Shown here one piece after another: positions 43,693-52,419 of a stretch of DNA of 64,000 nucleotides (the stretch's first letter is position 1; every line of letters begins with the position of its first letter). Origin of the DNA: Arenibacter sp040216555 (GTDB taxonomy: Bacteria; Bacteroidota; Bacteroidia; Flavobacteriales; Flavobacteriaceae); assembly GCA_040216555.1 (NCBI GenBank), contig JAVJOW010000038.1, positions 124,001-188,000 on the forward strand. Reading direction: 5' to 3'. The notes under the pieces were generated by a model. It did not search any database, was not told where the DNA came from, and saw only the letters and a list, made by a program, of their open reading frames with translations. The position numbers and the translations under genes were made by a program.

Positions 43693-44282
43693 ATATTAAA
43701 TTTATAGGCGAGTCCTATTTGGAATACCCTGTTCAATTGATTCTCCTCAGAATTGCCCCCATATTCTCCGGAGTCATTAAAATCTAGATCTATCAATCCT
43801 TGTTTATATCTCAATTCCAATGCCAAACCAAAATCAAACTCGTATCCAATTCCTCCAAATACGGCCAGATCAATAGGAGTGATTTCTAGATTTTCACCGT
43901 TATCGTTGATTAAGTTGATAAAATTGTCATCAAAATTAACGTCTAGACTAGGACCCAAAATAAAGTGGAAACCCTGATTTTTACTAACAAAAAATTTATT
44001 GGCGAGGGCAATGGATACATAGTTAATATTTATGTCTTCCCCATTTCTGTAGCTGGCATTGCCTCCCTGGTTGGAATATACAATTTCTGGTTGCATAGTG
44101 TAATTCTCTGTAAAACGGACGGCTAAAAACAATCCAGTGTATAATCCAGGTTTGTTATCCAGTCCGGAATTGAGGATCTTGGCGTTGTTCAAGCCCAATC
44201 TTATCCCTAGTTGCGACTTGCTTTGAGCAGCCATGGTATAGGCAATGGTGAAGAGAAGACTTGCAAGCAGTAACTTTTTCAT
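43689..44282 (-). CDS. Outer membrane beta-barrel protein
   Basis: 197 residues. Signal peptide KKLLLASLLFTIAYTMAAQ, then alternating beta strands of the porin-family/OmpW-like barrel (LGIRLGLNNAKIL, YEFDFGLALELRYKQGLIDLDF) ending in a typical C-terminal strand FQIGLAYKFNM. Two bases after the lipoprotein gene. May be a surface component for pigment delivery; unproven. Confidence 0.82.
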   Translation of the reverse strand: MKKLLLASLLFTIAYTMAAQSKSQLGIRLGLNNAKILNSGLDNKPGLYTGLFLAVRFTENYTMQPEIVYSNQGGNASYRNGEDININYVSIALANKFFVSKNQGFHFILGPSLDVNFDDNFINLINDNGENLEITPIDLAVFGGIGYEFDFGLALELRYKQGLIDLDFNDSGEYGGNSEENQLNRVFQIGLAYKFNM

Positions 44283-44284
44283 TA

Positions 44285-44893
44285 TTATATGGCTTTTAAA
44301 TCTATAGTTAATTTAATGTTTTTGTGCCGTATTTTAATTTCCTTTGCATGATCGTTTTCTATTTCTGTAAAAATATAGTCCGATTTATCTTTACCTCTTT
44401 TTGTTTCCAATATTTTATGTAACCGTTCATCTGCCGTCAGGTAAAAGTAAGTGTTATTCTTTATTTTGCTCATAAGGAAAATACTATCCCCCATTTTCTG
44501 GTAATGCTGCAAGATGATGGGGTTTTCATTGGTCAATACAAATAAATCCTTCCTAAGAAGGTTGATAAGAATCTTTTTATTCATTTCACTGAGAATAAAA
44601 TTAACTCTGAATTCATTTTTGATGAACGAAAAATCAAATAGTTTATTTCCCATTTCAGTGGTGAACACTACTCTATGGTGTTCCGGCCCTAACTTTTTTA
44701 TAACAAATATTCCACCAAAGGATTTCTCGGCGAAATTAATTTTGGCCTTGTAGATATAATCCATAGAAAGGTCCGAAAAGTAAGGATTGATTACAGCTGG
44801 CGTATCGCCTTTTATTCTTTCTAGATTATTCTTTTTTGGAAAGGAAGCACAGGCAAACAGCAAAAAGGTTAAGCTAATTAGTAAATACTTCAT
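44285..44893 (-). CDS. Putative lipoprotein, LolB-like in context
   Basis: 202 residues, lipobox LFAC (Cys 15), mature part rich in beta strands (IKGDTPAVINPYFSDLSMDYIYKAKINF, EHHRVVFTTEMGNKLFDFSF). Overlaps the LolA-family gene by 20 bp. A LolB-like role as acceptor partner of the adjacent LolA is suggested by order and fold guess only. Confidence 0.65.
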   Translation of the reverse strand: MKYLLISLTFLLFACASFPKKNNLERIKGDTPAVINPYFSDLSMDYIYKAKINFAEKSFGGIFVIKKLGPEHHRVVFTTEMGNKLFDFSFIKNEFRVNFILSEMNKKILINLLRKDLFVLTNENPIILQHYQKMGDSIFLMSKIKNNTYFYLTADERLHKILETKRGKDKSDYIFTEIENDHAKEIKIRHKNIKLTIDLKAI

Positions 44894-45512
44894 TGTCCAA
44901 TGGTTTGTTGATCAGTCGGTCAGTAAAGACAATTCTAGTATAATCATTAGTGGGTTCTACCATTTTAACCTCCATAACATCGGCTTGTTCCTTATCGAAA
45001 AACAAAATAAAAGAGGCGATATAACTTTTTATTTTCTCGTCTTTAGGGATAAAGATGACCTTATAATAATTTGAGCTTTTAAAGTAGCTCATAGTAAAAT
45101 CCGAATCTTGGAACAAGTTGCCCTTTACACTATTGACAATTAGTTGATTTAGCTTTTTGAACAAGGTACTATTTCCCAGATCCATATTGCTTTTAGTTCC
45201 GGAATCGTTAATTATTAATTTGTCGTCCTTAAAAATGATACTGTATTTGAAGGGTTCTGTATACTCCCATTTTACCATATTGGGAACTTTAAAAGCCATT
45301 TTGCCTTGAGTAGTGATATCATTTGATAAAAAGTCCAGATGCTTATATTGCGTAAAATTGCTTTGGATAGTGTTCGTGGCCTTGGAGGTCTCGTTGATCT
45401 TGGCCTTGAAATCCGCAATTTCGGCCTTGTTCATATTACTTTCTTGTGCGAACAATAAGGAATTATGGGCAATAAGGACAACTAAAAATAATAGGTTACG
45501 CATAGGCTTCAA
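44874..45512 (-). CDS. LolA-family outer-membrane lipoprotein carrier
   Basis: 212 residues with a signal peptide (LLFLVVLIAHNSLLFA). LolA-like body: NFTQYKHLDFLSNDITTQGKMAFKVP, NMVKWEYTEPFKYSIIFKDDKL. LolA proteins shuttle lipids across the periplasm. A dedicated copy inside the pigment locus suggests transport of the lipid-like pigment or a lipoprotein, as in aryl polyene clusters. The start could be three codons later (45503). Overlaps the deacetylase gene by 17 bp. Confidence 0.85.
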   Translation of the reverse strand: MKPMRNLLFLVVLIAHNSLLFAQESNMNKAEIADFKAKINETSKATNTIQSNFTQYKHLDFLSNDITTQGKMAFKVPNMVKWEYTEPFKYSIIFKDDKLIINDSGTKSNMDLGNSTLFKKLNQLIVNSVKGNLFQDSDFTMSYFKSSNYYKVIFIPKDEKIKSYIASFILFFDKEQADVMEVKMVEPTNDYTRIVFTDRLINKPLDNEVFTN

Positions 45513-46272
45513 TATCTAGCAATTGGTCTACAGTGACGGACTGCATTTTGTTCTGCTGTAAAAATAGCAATAACTGTTCCAATACTTCAACTGTTTTTTC
45601 ACTACTGTCATGCAGTAATATAATGTCGCCTTTCTTTATTTTATTGGTGATGCGTTCCAAGATTACTTTTTTTGATCTTTTGGTAGTATCCAAGGAGCGA
45701 ATGTTCCAACCAACCGTTTTAAGTTCCAATGTTTTAACCGCCCTGCCTATACTGGGATTTGTCACCCCAAAAGCGGGCCTGTATAATTTGGGGTCAAGAC
45801 CTGTTACTTCTTTTATGATTGTATTTGTTTTTTGGAGTTCCAATATTACTTTTTGTGTTCCAAAGAATCCAAATTTGTTGGAATGTGTGTAGGTATGGTT
45901 TCCTATGGTATGCCCGTTGTCTACTATTTTTTTTGCGATTTCACCAAATAGGTTTATTTGATGTCCCACACAGAAAAAAGATGCCCTGGCATTATATTTT
46001 TGAAGTAGTTCCAAAACTTTTGGGGTAAAGTTTGGGTGGGGACCATCATCAAAGGTAATGGCAACCAAATTGTGGCGAATTTTGTTGTTGAAATGCAGGG
46101 CGGGGAGATGATAGTTCCAGCGGATGTGAAAGGAGCCTATAATGGTAAAAGTTGCCCATACAGTAGCAAGCAGTATATATATCCACCAGTCAATTTCCCC
46201 AAAAACATCCAATATAAGAAGGGTGGCGAAAAATACGCCAAAAAGGCTATTGATAATAGGATACCTCAACAT
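45496..46272 (-). CDS. Polysaccharide deacetylase family protein
   Basis: 258 residues. N-terminal membrane helices (about 8-50), then the NodB domain: VAITFDDGPHPNF (metal-binding Asp pair), GHTIGNHTYTHSN (His pair), LYRPAFGVTN and KKGDIILLHDSSEKTVEVL. A metal-dependent de-N-acetylase or amidase acting near the membrane. Its role in the pigment locus is not clear. Overlaps the ketosynthase-like gene by 7 bp. Confidence 0.87.
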   Translation of the reverse strand: MLRYPIINSLFGVFFATLLILDVFGEIDWWIYILLATVWATFTIIGSFHIRWNYHLPALHFNNKIRHNLVAITFDDGPHPNFTPKVLELLQKYNARASFFCVGHQINLFGEIAKKIVDNGHTIGNHTYTHSNKFGFFGTQKVILELQKTNTIIKEVTGLDPKLYRPAFGVTNPSIGRAVKTLELKTVGWNIRSLDTTKRSKKVILERITNKIKKGDIILLHDSSEKTVEVLEQLLLFLQQNKMQSVTVDQLLDIEAYA

Positions 46273-47330
46273 CGGCGCAGTAGGGTGAAGCTATGGTTTT
46301 TACCTCTGTACTGATTGTACAGTAAAACAACTTCAAGTCCGTTGGTTTTAATTGTGTTTAGAGCAATTGCATTTGGAATGTTCTGGGTCTTAAGAATTTT
46401 CGCTCCCAACCAAAATCCAAATGCCGAGGCTGTGTTGAATTCACCACTTAGATGTTTGTAAACCACTTGTTGGGTGTTTGTGAAAGGGCCATTGGTAAGT
46501 TCCAAATAATAGTCGTCGAAGTCAATGTCTCCGTTATTTCCACTGATCAGCACATCAATATTCGAGTAGGTTAGATTATTTTGTTTTAAGAATACCTCAA
46601 GATTGGCCACTAGCTGTGATTTGGCCATGGTATTAAAGGTCTTTACTCCCAATAGCTGGGCATAGCAGGAATCTTGGTTTTTATTGGACAGCACAAAGAA
46701 ATTGGCACCTTCCCCAAATATGGTGCCCCCGGTTTTGGAATATAGCAGCTTGTTGGAATTTATTTTTTCCGGTTTTATATGTTGAATTAGTTTATGTATG
46801 GCATTGGTGTGTTCCCCGGATTCATCAACACCACCTACCAGTATGTTTTCCGCTTCCTTTAACTCTATTTGCATAATGGCATCGATGAGGGCAGATTCAA
46901 AGGAAACACTACTATGTACATAGGTAAAATTATACCCCTTGCATCCAATGCCCAGAGCTATCTGACCTGCAACGGTATTATGGGTAGACTGTATAAAAGA
47001 GGTAGGGGTAAGGAATTGCTCGTTATTGTCCAATATGGCGGTTACAAATTTTTCGGAATCCCGAACACATCCCATTCCTGTTCCGGTAATAATGGCATCT
47101 ATATCCGTTAGATTTGCTTCCTCCAAGGCTATTTTAGAGGCAACGACCCCCATTTTTATTCCCTTTGCCATTCTTCTAGCGGCTGCCGGGGGAATGAAGT
47201 CCTTATAGTTGGGCTCTATTACCGGTATAACATTGTCTTCATAGATAGTTATTTCCTCCAAAAAATCATTGTTGTCAAATGTTTTTTGGGCAGATATAGA
47301 ACCGATACTATTAATATATATTTTTTCCAT
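46266..47330 (-). CDS. Ketosynthase-like protein lacking the active-site cysteine (chain-length-factor-like)
   Basis: 354 residues of the thiolase/KAS fold (AAARRMAKGIKMGVVASKIAL, ITGTGMGCVRDSEKFV). At the nucleophile position (about 141) the sequence is YVHSSVSFESA, with Ser instead of Cys, so it cannot catalyse condensation in the usual way. It likely forms a heterodimer with a Cys-containing ketosynthase, as chain length factors do in aryl polyene and type II PKS systems. The adjacent gene (47415) is the natural partner. Confidence 0.8.
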   Translation of the reverse strand: MEKIYINSIGSISAQKTFDNNDFLEEITIYEDNVIPVIEPNYKDFIPPAAARRMAKGIKMGVVASKIALEEANLTDIDAIITGTGMGCVRDSEKFVTAILDNNEQFLTPTSFIQSTHNTVAGQIALGIGCKGYNFTYVHSSVSFESALIDAIMQIELKEAENILVGGVDESGEHTNAIHKLIQHIKPEKINSNKLLYSKTGGTIFGEGANFFVLSNKNQDSCYAQLLGVKTFNTMAKSQLVANLEVFLKQNNLTYSNIDVLISGNNGDIDFDDYYLELTNGPFTNTQQVVYKHLSGEFNTASAFGFWLGAKILKTQNIPNAIALNTIKTNGLEVVLLYNQYRGKNHSFTLLRRC

Positions 47331-47383
47331 TAGTTGTTGGGAATGCCGATTTCTAATATAATATCTAAAATGATCAAAGGGTC

Positions 47384-47391
47384 CAAATGTA
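47384..47391 (-). promoter_or_regulatory. Candidate internal promoter -7 element
   Basis: TACATTTG on the minus strand in the 84-bp gap between two ketosynthase genes, 54 bases before the ATG at 47330. No TTG at the expected -33 spacing. Could start a transcript for the genes from 47330 downward. Confidence 0.35.
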
Positions 47392-47414
47392 AATATAACA
47401 AATCCTTCTTAAGG

Positions 47415-48611
47415 CTATTTTGAAAAAATAAGTGTGGAACAATTTCCTCCAAATCCCAGGGAATTGGACAAAACGGTGTTCAAAGCTTTTTCTTTTAAGG
47501 TGGTTTGCGGGATAAGGGAAAACTCTTTCATCGGAGTTTTAAAATTCAAATTGGGATAGATAATGTTGTTTTGAAGTGATAGTATGGCATACACCGCCTC
47601 TATTGCACCTGCTGCAGCCAAGGTATGCCCGGTATAGGCTTTTGTTGAGCTGAATTCTGGAATTTCTTCTCCAAAAACACGGATAAGGGCCCGTCCTTCG
47701 GATAAATCATTGTTGCCCGTGGCGGTTCCATGGGCATTGATATAATCAATATCCTTTGGTTCCAGTCCTGCAACGGCAAGTGCCTTTTCCATGGCCAAAG
47801 TGGCACCGTCGCCATTTTCGGATGAGGCCGTTTGGTGATAAGCATCGTTGGCATTGCCATAGCCGACCACATATCCCAATACTTTTTTCTTTTCCTTTTT
47901 TACCAAGAAATCTGCTTCCAACACTAAATAAGCTGCAGCCTCCCCTAAATTAAGTCCTTTTCTATTTTCGTCAAAAGGTGTATTGTAGGTATCGGACAGG
48001 ATCATTAAGGTTTTAAAACCATTAATAGTGAATTTGGACAAACAGTCGGCACCACCAACAATTACCCGATCCAGTTTTCCTGTTTTAATTAATCTAGCCC
48101 CGAACATTATCGCATTCGCAGCAGAAGAACAGGCAGTACTGATGGTCGTGACCAAGCTTTGATCGATGCCCAATTGTTCCGCTATTTTTTCCGTAGAGTC
48201 CCCGGCATGGTGACCTTCAATGTACTTTCTATTGTCCTCACTTTCCAAGTAATCGTAATAAAATTTTTCGGTCATATCCATGCCTCCAACGCTGGTGGAT
48301 GAAATAAGGCCAGTCCTGTGGTCTTTTATGTTGGTTATTTTAGCATCTGCAATGGCCTCTTTGGCGGCAATGGCTCCCAATAGGGCTGTTCTGGAGTAAT
48401 TGTTATCGGCACTCAAACCCAATTTTGCTTCCAATTCCTCGTTGGTGAATTCAATTTCACCTACCATAATACTGTCTTTGTGCACGGTGTCTATTTTGGA
48501 AATATGGGATATTCCTGTTCTACCCTCTACAAGTGAACTGTAATTCTCGGACACATTGTTTCCAATAGCCGAAATTATACCCATTCCCGTTATAGCTACT
48601 CCTGTGGACAT
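47415..48611 (-). CDS. Beta-ketoacyl-ACP synthase (FabF-like), pigment cluster
   Basis: 398-residue KAS II-type enzyme with an intact triad: Cys 161 in STACSSAANA, His 294 in NAHGTATGNND and His 329 in AYTGHTLAAAG. Condenses malonyl-ACP with the growing acyl chain. It lies 97 bp after the acyl carrier protein gene. With the Cys-less partner at 46266 it could make the polyene chain; that assignment is inferred. Confidence 0.9.
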   Translation of the reverse strand: MSTGVAITGMGIISAIGNNVSENYSSLVEGRTGISHISKIDTVHKDSIMVGEIEFTNEELEAKLGLSADNNYSRTALLGAIAAKEAIADAKITNIKDHRTGLISSTSVGGMDMTEKFYYDYLESEDNRKYIEGHHAGDSTEKIAEQLGIDQSLVTTISTACSSAANAIMFGARLIKTGKLDRVIVGGADCLSKFTINGFKTLMILSDTYNTPFDENRKGLNLGEAAAYLVLEADFLVKKEKKKVLGYVVGYGNANDAYHQTASSENGDGATLAMEKALAVAGLEPKDIDYINAHGTATGNNDLSEGRALIRVFGEEIPEFSSTKAYTGHTLAAAGAIEAVYAILSLQNNIIYPNLNFKTPMKEFSLIPQTTLKEKALNTVLSNSLGFGGNCSTLIFSK

Positions 48612-48708
48612 GAATTTTTTATTTTAAGGTATTGATTTCCTTGGATGTGAACAATTTCTTCGTTATTTAAAAAAATACCTTGGTGTTGTACAGTTGAAAG
48701 TAAAGAGC

Positions 48709-48966
48709 TTATTTAGTGCGATGCTCAGCAATATATTTTGCCATAACTTCAATGGACTCAAATATTTTTTTTCCCTCTTTTGGGTCGGTAAGTTTAATTC
48801 CATAATCCTTGTCCAACATTACTATGAGTTCCAATGCGTCAATGGAGTCCAGTCCAAGACCATCACCAAACAAGGAATCGTCATCTGCAATTTCATCAAT
48901 TGCAATATCTTCCAAGTTTAATTGAGTAATAATTTTTTCCTTTAGTTCTTGTTTTAAATCGCTCAT
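48709..48966 (-). CDS. Acyl carrier protein (first of two)
   Basis: 85 residues. The phosphopantetheine site is Ser 41 in GLGLDSIDALEL, within a four-helix acidic ACP. It probably carries the polyketide or fatty-acid-like intermediates of this cluster. Overlaps the upstream ketosynthase-fragment gene by 4 bp. Confidence 0.92.
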   Translation of the reverse strand: MSDLKQELKEKIITQLNLEDIAIDEIADDDSLFGDGLGLDSIDALELIVMLDKDYGIKLTDPKEGKKIFESIEVMAKYIAEHRTK

Positions 48967-49586
48967 TTGGTTGTGTACAATTTTATTATTTCTTCTTTAT
49001 TGTGTGCAATGCTTCCTTCCGTAGAAACTAGGTATAAAAAAGCTTCATAGTCATCTACGTCACAGTTTATCCAACCGCACAACACTTCATCCGCTTTTTC
49101 AGTTTTAATTAAACTGCTTGCGTAGTCGTGTAGGTATTCTGCATTAAAGTGGTTAAAGATAAAAAAACTATTTTCAGAATATAGCCTATGCTTAATACTT
49201 ATCTCTCCAAGGCAAATATTGGGCAAGGTATAGACGAAAACAGCAGGACTTGGAAAATAGTTTTCTTTGTCCAAAATGGACTCTTGGTGCTTTCTGTCCG
49301 TTTGTAGGCTAGAAGCACTATTGGAAAATACCAAGGCAATGTTTTTGGGCATTTCAGAATCCTGGGTCATTGGCTTAAGTAAAATATCAGTAGCCAGAAA
49401 CCCAAGTTTACTGAGGTCGTCCATTTTAAAAAACTTGGGGTAATTGGTCTCCATCTTTTTATAGGCCAGTTTTATAAAAGTGGTGAAATCGCTCCCAGGG
49501 TCTTCCAAGAGCAACTCATCATTCAACAGTACCCTATTGTTGGATATCCTACAATATTCCTTTATTTTCAGATGTTGGGCCTTCAT
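48963..49586 (-). CDS. Partial ketosynthase-like protein (Ketoacyl-synt_2-type), no catalytic Cys
   Basis: 207 residues that resemble only the N-terminal half of a ketosynthase fold. Visible blocks are KNIALVFSNSASSLQTD and FPSPAVFVYTLPNICLGEISIKHRL; the second is where Cys-active enzymes have their nucleophile, but no suitable Cys or His is seen. Short proteins of this sort occur in aryl polyene clusters. It is in frame and has a neat 4-bp overlap on each side, which argues against a broken gene. The role is unknown. Confidence 0.65.
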   Translation of the reverse strand: MKAQHLKIKEYCRISNNRVLLNDELLLEDPGSDFTTFIKLAYKKMETNYPKFFKMDDLSKLGFLATDILLKPMTQDSEMPKNIALVFSNSASSLQTDRKHQESILDKENYFPSPAVFVYTLPNICLGEISIKHRLYSENSFFIFNHFNAEYLHDYASSLIKTEKADEVLCGWINCDVDDYEAFLYLVSTEGSIAHNKEEIIKLYTTK

Positions 49587-50731
49587 GATTGAACCTTTTT
49601 AAACACGGCAGCTGTATTACATCCACCAAAACCTGAGGCAGTCTTCAAGAAGTAATTTAATTCCTTAACGGTAGGTGCGGTAATTATATTGAGGGGTTGG
49701 GATACTCCCAACTCGGTGAACCCCTTGGAGGAATATAAGGTATTGTGGTAAAGGGAATGCATACCAACAATAGTTTCCAAAAGGCCCGATGCCCCTAGGG
49801 TATGTCCAAAATATCCCTTGAGGCTGTTTAATGGAACAGTGTCCAAGCCTAATCTGTTCAGGGCTATTGCCTCCATTTCATCATTAAAAATAGTTGCAGT
49901 GCCATGGGCGGAAATATAGTCTATATCCTTAGGGCCTACATTGGCTTCTTTAAAGGCCGAAAGAATACTTCTATAAAGACCTTCCCCTGTTCTTGACGGG
50001 CCCGAAATATGATTGGCATCATTACAAGAAGCTTCGCCCAATACTTCCACGGCCTCTGGGGCTAAATTGTTCTTGTCCTTGTTTACGAGCACACTGGCGG
50101 CCACCTCGCCTATATTAATCCCTGATCTATGCTTGCAATAGGGTTTGCAGGGCTGGGAGCTCATGGCTTGGAAGGAATTAAAGCCTGAAAGAATAAAATT
50201 GGAAACAATATCGCCTCCAACTATTAAAACTTGATCGAACGTTCCCTGGGAAATGAATCTTTTAGCCATTGAAATGGCCAATATTCCTGAAACACAGGCA
50301 TTGGAAAGCACAATAGGTTCTGTGGTAAATCCAAAATAATTTTTGATAATATGCCCTAAAGTTCCTAAATAGGCCCTCTCTGAGGGCATAGGGTTCCTAG
50401 GATCCAAGGTATCAACATTTCCCTTGGTGGTAGACAGAATTAAACCGACCCTATGCGTTAATTCCACTGCTGATGCTTTAATGATTTTGTCCAGGGAAAG
50501 GATCATCATTTGTTCCAAGCGGGTATAGTCACCATTTGGTTTTAGTTTTTTAAAGGCCTTTTCTAGGTAATCTGAATCGATAAGCGAGGCGTAAAAAGGG
50601 TTGGGAAATAGGTTTTCATCTTCAATTAATGATATCCCTGATAAGCCCTCATGAATATTTTGCACCACCGTATGACTATCAAAGCCTAAGGATGATACAA
50701 TATTGTTATATGAGAGATAGATCTTATTCAT
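49583..50731 (-). CDS. Beta-ketoacyl-ACP synthase, divergent, pigment cluster
   Basis: 382 residues from the ATG at 50731 (another ATG 4 codons earlier at 50743). The triad is intact: Cys 146 in LSNACVSGILA, His 276 in SAHGTATIFND and His 310 in GYFGHTLGASG. The sequence between is quite unlike the FabF at 47415, so it probably has a different acyl or partner preference. It overlaps the thioesterase gene by 8 bp with the chosen start. Confidence 0.87.
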   Translation of the reverse strand: MNKIYLSYNNIVSSLGFDSHTVVQNIHEGLSGISLIEDENLFPNPFYASLIDSDYLEKAFKKLKPNGDYTRLEQMMILSLDKIIKASAVELTHRVGLILSTTKGNVDTLDPRNPMPSERAYLGTLGHIIKNYFGFTTEPIVLSNACVSGILAISMAKRFISQGTFDQVLIVGGDIVSNFILSGFNSFQAMSSQPCKPYCKHRSGINIGEVAASVLVNKDKNNLAPEAVEVLGEASCNDANHISGPSRTGEGLYRSILSAFKEANVGPKDIDYISAHGTATIFNDEMEAIALNRLGLDTVPLNSLKGYFGHTLGASGLLETIVGMHSLYHNTLYSSKGFTELGVSQPLNIITAPTVKELNYFLKTASGFGGCNTAAVFKKVQS

Positions 50732-51182
50732 CCAATAATCCAACTTTTTGTTTCCAATCCAAGAAAAATTTCGGCATGGTCAGGGATAACCCGTTTTCGT
50801 CTTCCACAAAAACCTGAATGGTTTCCCCAGTGCATACCAATTTGTTTTCTGGATCATAAATTTCATATTTAAATACCATTTTGGCCGCCGGTGAATCTAC
50901 AAAAATTGTTTTAATAGTGGCAACATCGCCATAGCGCAAAGGAAGTTTGTGTTCACAGCTAGATTTAACTATCGGGGTTGTATAGCCCGCTGCTTTGTGA
51001 TCCAGATAGGCAATCCCATGGTGTCTGCCAAATGCTTCCCTGCCATCCTCAAAATATTGGATATAATTTCCGTGCCACACAATACCCAAAGGGTCTGTTT
51101 CTGCAAAGCGAACCCTAATTTCACTGGTAAAGCTAATCTCTTTTTTATTCTTAGACGGCATTTTTTCTTTCATTATACACAA
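50724..51182 (-). CDS. YbgC-like acyl-CoA/ACP thioesterase
   Basis: 152-residue 4-hydroxybenzoyl-CoA-thioesterase-type hot dog. Family motif RVRFAETDPLGIVWHGNYIQYFEDGRE with catalytic Asp 30. May release or proofread acyl-ACP or aryl-CoA intermediates. The 5' end overlaps the ABC permease gene by up to 32 bp; starts at 51173 or 51161 would shorten this. Confidence 0.85.
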   Translation of the reverse strand: MCIMKEKMPSKNKKEISFTSEIRVRFAETDPLGIVWHGNYIQYFEDGREAFGRHHGIAYLDHKAAGYTTPIVKSSCEHKLPLRYGDVATIKTIFVDSPAAKMVFKYEIYDPENKLVCTGETIQVFVEDENGLSLTMPKFFLDWKQKVGLLDE

Positions 51183-52419
51183 TAGAAATTGCGGTGGTTA
51201 TTACAAAAAATAAAAATAATAAGGTTAGCTCGGGTATAAGATCCAAAATGCCCGCATCTCTCAAAAAAACATCATAAAAGGCATTTAAGCCCCAATTCAT
51301 AGGAGATAAATTTGAAAGTGTCTGCATAAATTTAGGCATTATAAAGACTGGTACCCAAACACCTCCCAAAGCCGCCAAAATAACTACAAAAGTAGCTCCG
51401 AAAGGAGCAGATTGTTCCTGGGTTCTGGCAATTGTTCCCAATAGCAATCCAAGGCCAATGGCCGCAAGTCCTGCAAATAAGGCCACGAGGAACAATAGGG
51501 GTATTTTTCCTGAGACGTCAAGGATGGGAAGGCCTAGGATTGGGAATAGATAAACACCTATTCCTAACATTAGTCCAAACTGAATGAGACATACGGCAAG
51601 GTATATCAAAGTTTTTCCACCTAATACCGTTAGATAAGAGACGGGATTAGTCCTTAGACGGACAAAGGTGCCCTGGCTTTTTTCCTTGACCATATTGATG
51701 GACAAGGGAACAATGATAAAAAAAATGGCGAACAAGGTCCAGGCGGGCACATTGTGCTGCACCGAATTGGGAATTATTTCTTTGTCGCCAATATTAGGGG
51801 TAATTTCCTTAAAGGTGATAAAACTTTCGGTGTCAAATATCGCTTCGGTTTCATCGTCTGTTATTTGGGATTGGAATGCCTTGTAAATAGTTTGGGTCTC
51901 AATTTTAAAGATCATCTTGTCAATTCCATTCTTTATGGAGTTTTTAAAAGACATTTGTGTTGCGGGGTCGAAATAAAGTATAACCTCCTTTTTTTTCAAA
52001 TCCGATTTTTGGGATGGTGGCGTTACTTCTTCCAAACCAAATTTGGACAGCAAGCCCTCTACATTTAGAGTTACTTTTTTTTCCAGTTCAGAACTAAGGT
52101 TGGCTGGAATTACAATGGCCAATTGGTACTTGCCTTTGAAAACTAGTTCTTGGGCTTCATTATCAGATTCCTTCGCAATAATATTGAAGGATTTGGACTC
52201 TGCCAGACCATCGTATATGTTTTTGGAAACCTCACCCTTGTCATGGTCCACCCAAAGTATGGGGATTTTGTTCTCATTGATAGACCTAAAGGTGCTGTCC
52301 TGAATTAAGGTAATGGTGACCACCAATACCAGGGGCATTACAAATAGGATGGCCAATCCACCGATATCCCTGGATAGCAGAAGTAATTCTTTATATGTGG
52401 AGGCCCAAAGTTTATGCAT
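51151..52419 (-). CDS. ABC transporter permease (ABC-2 type)
   Basis: 422 residues. One N-terminal helix (about 19-38), a large extracytoplasmic domain of about 190 residues, then five helices (WTLFAIFFIIVPLSINMVKEKSQGTFVRLRTNPVSY is the typical entry). Pairs with the ATPase gene next to it (8-bp overlap). Probably exports the pigment or a precursor. Substrate inferred only. Confidence 0.85.
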   Translation of the reverse strand: MHKLWASTYKELLLLSRDIGGLAILFVMPLVLVVTITLIQDSTFRSINENKIPILWVDHDKGEVSKNIYDGLAESKSFNIIAKESDNEAQELVFKGKYQLAIVIPANLSSELEKKVTLNVEGLLSKFGLEEVTPPSQKSDLKKKEVILYFDPATQMSFKNSIKNGIDKMIFKIETQTIYKAFQSQITDDETEAIFDTESFITFKEITPNIGDKEIIPNSVQHNVPAWTLFAIFFIIVPLSINMVKEKSQGTFVRLRTNPVSYLTVLGGKTLIYLAVCLIQFGLMLGIGVYLFPILGLPILDVSGKIPLLFLVALFAGLAAIGLGLLLGTIARTQEQSAPFGATFVVILAALGGVWVPVFIMPKFMQTLSNLSPMNWGLNAFYDVFLRDAGILDLIPELTLLFLFFVITTAISIVYNERKNAV

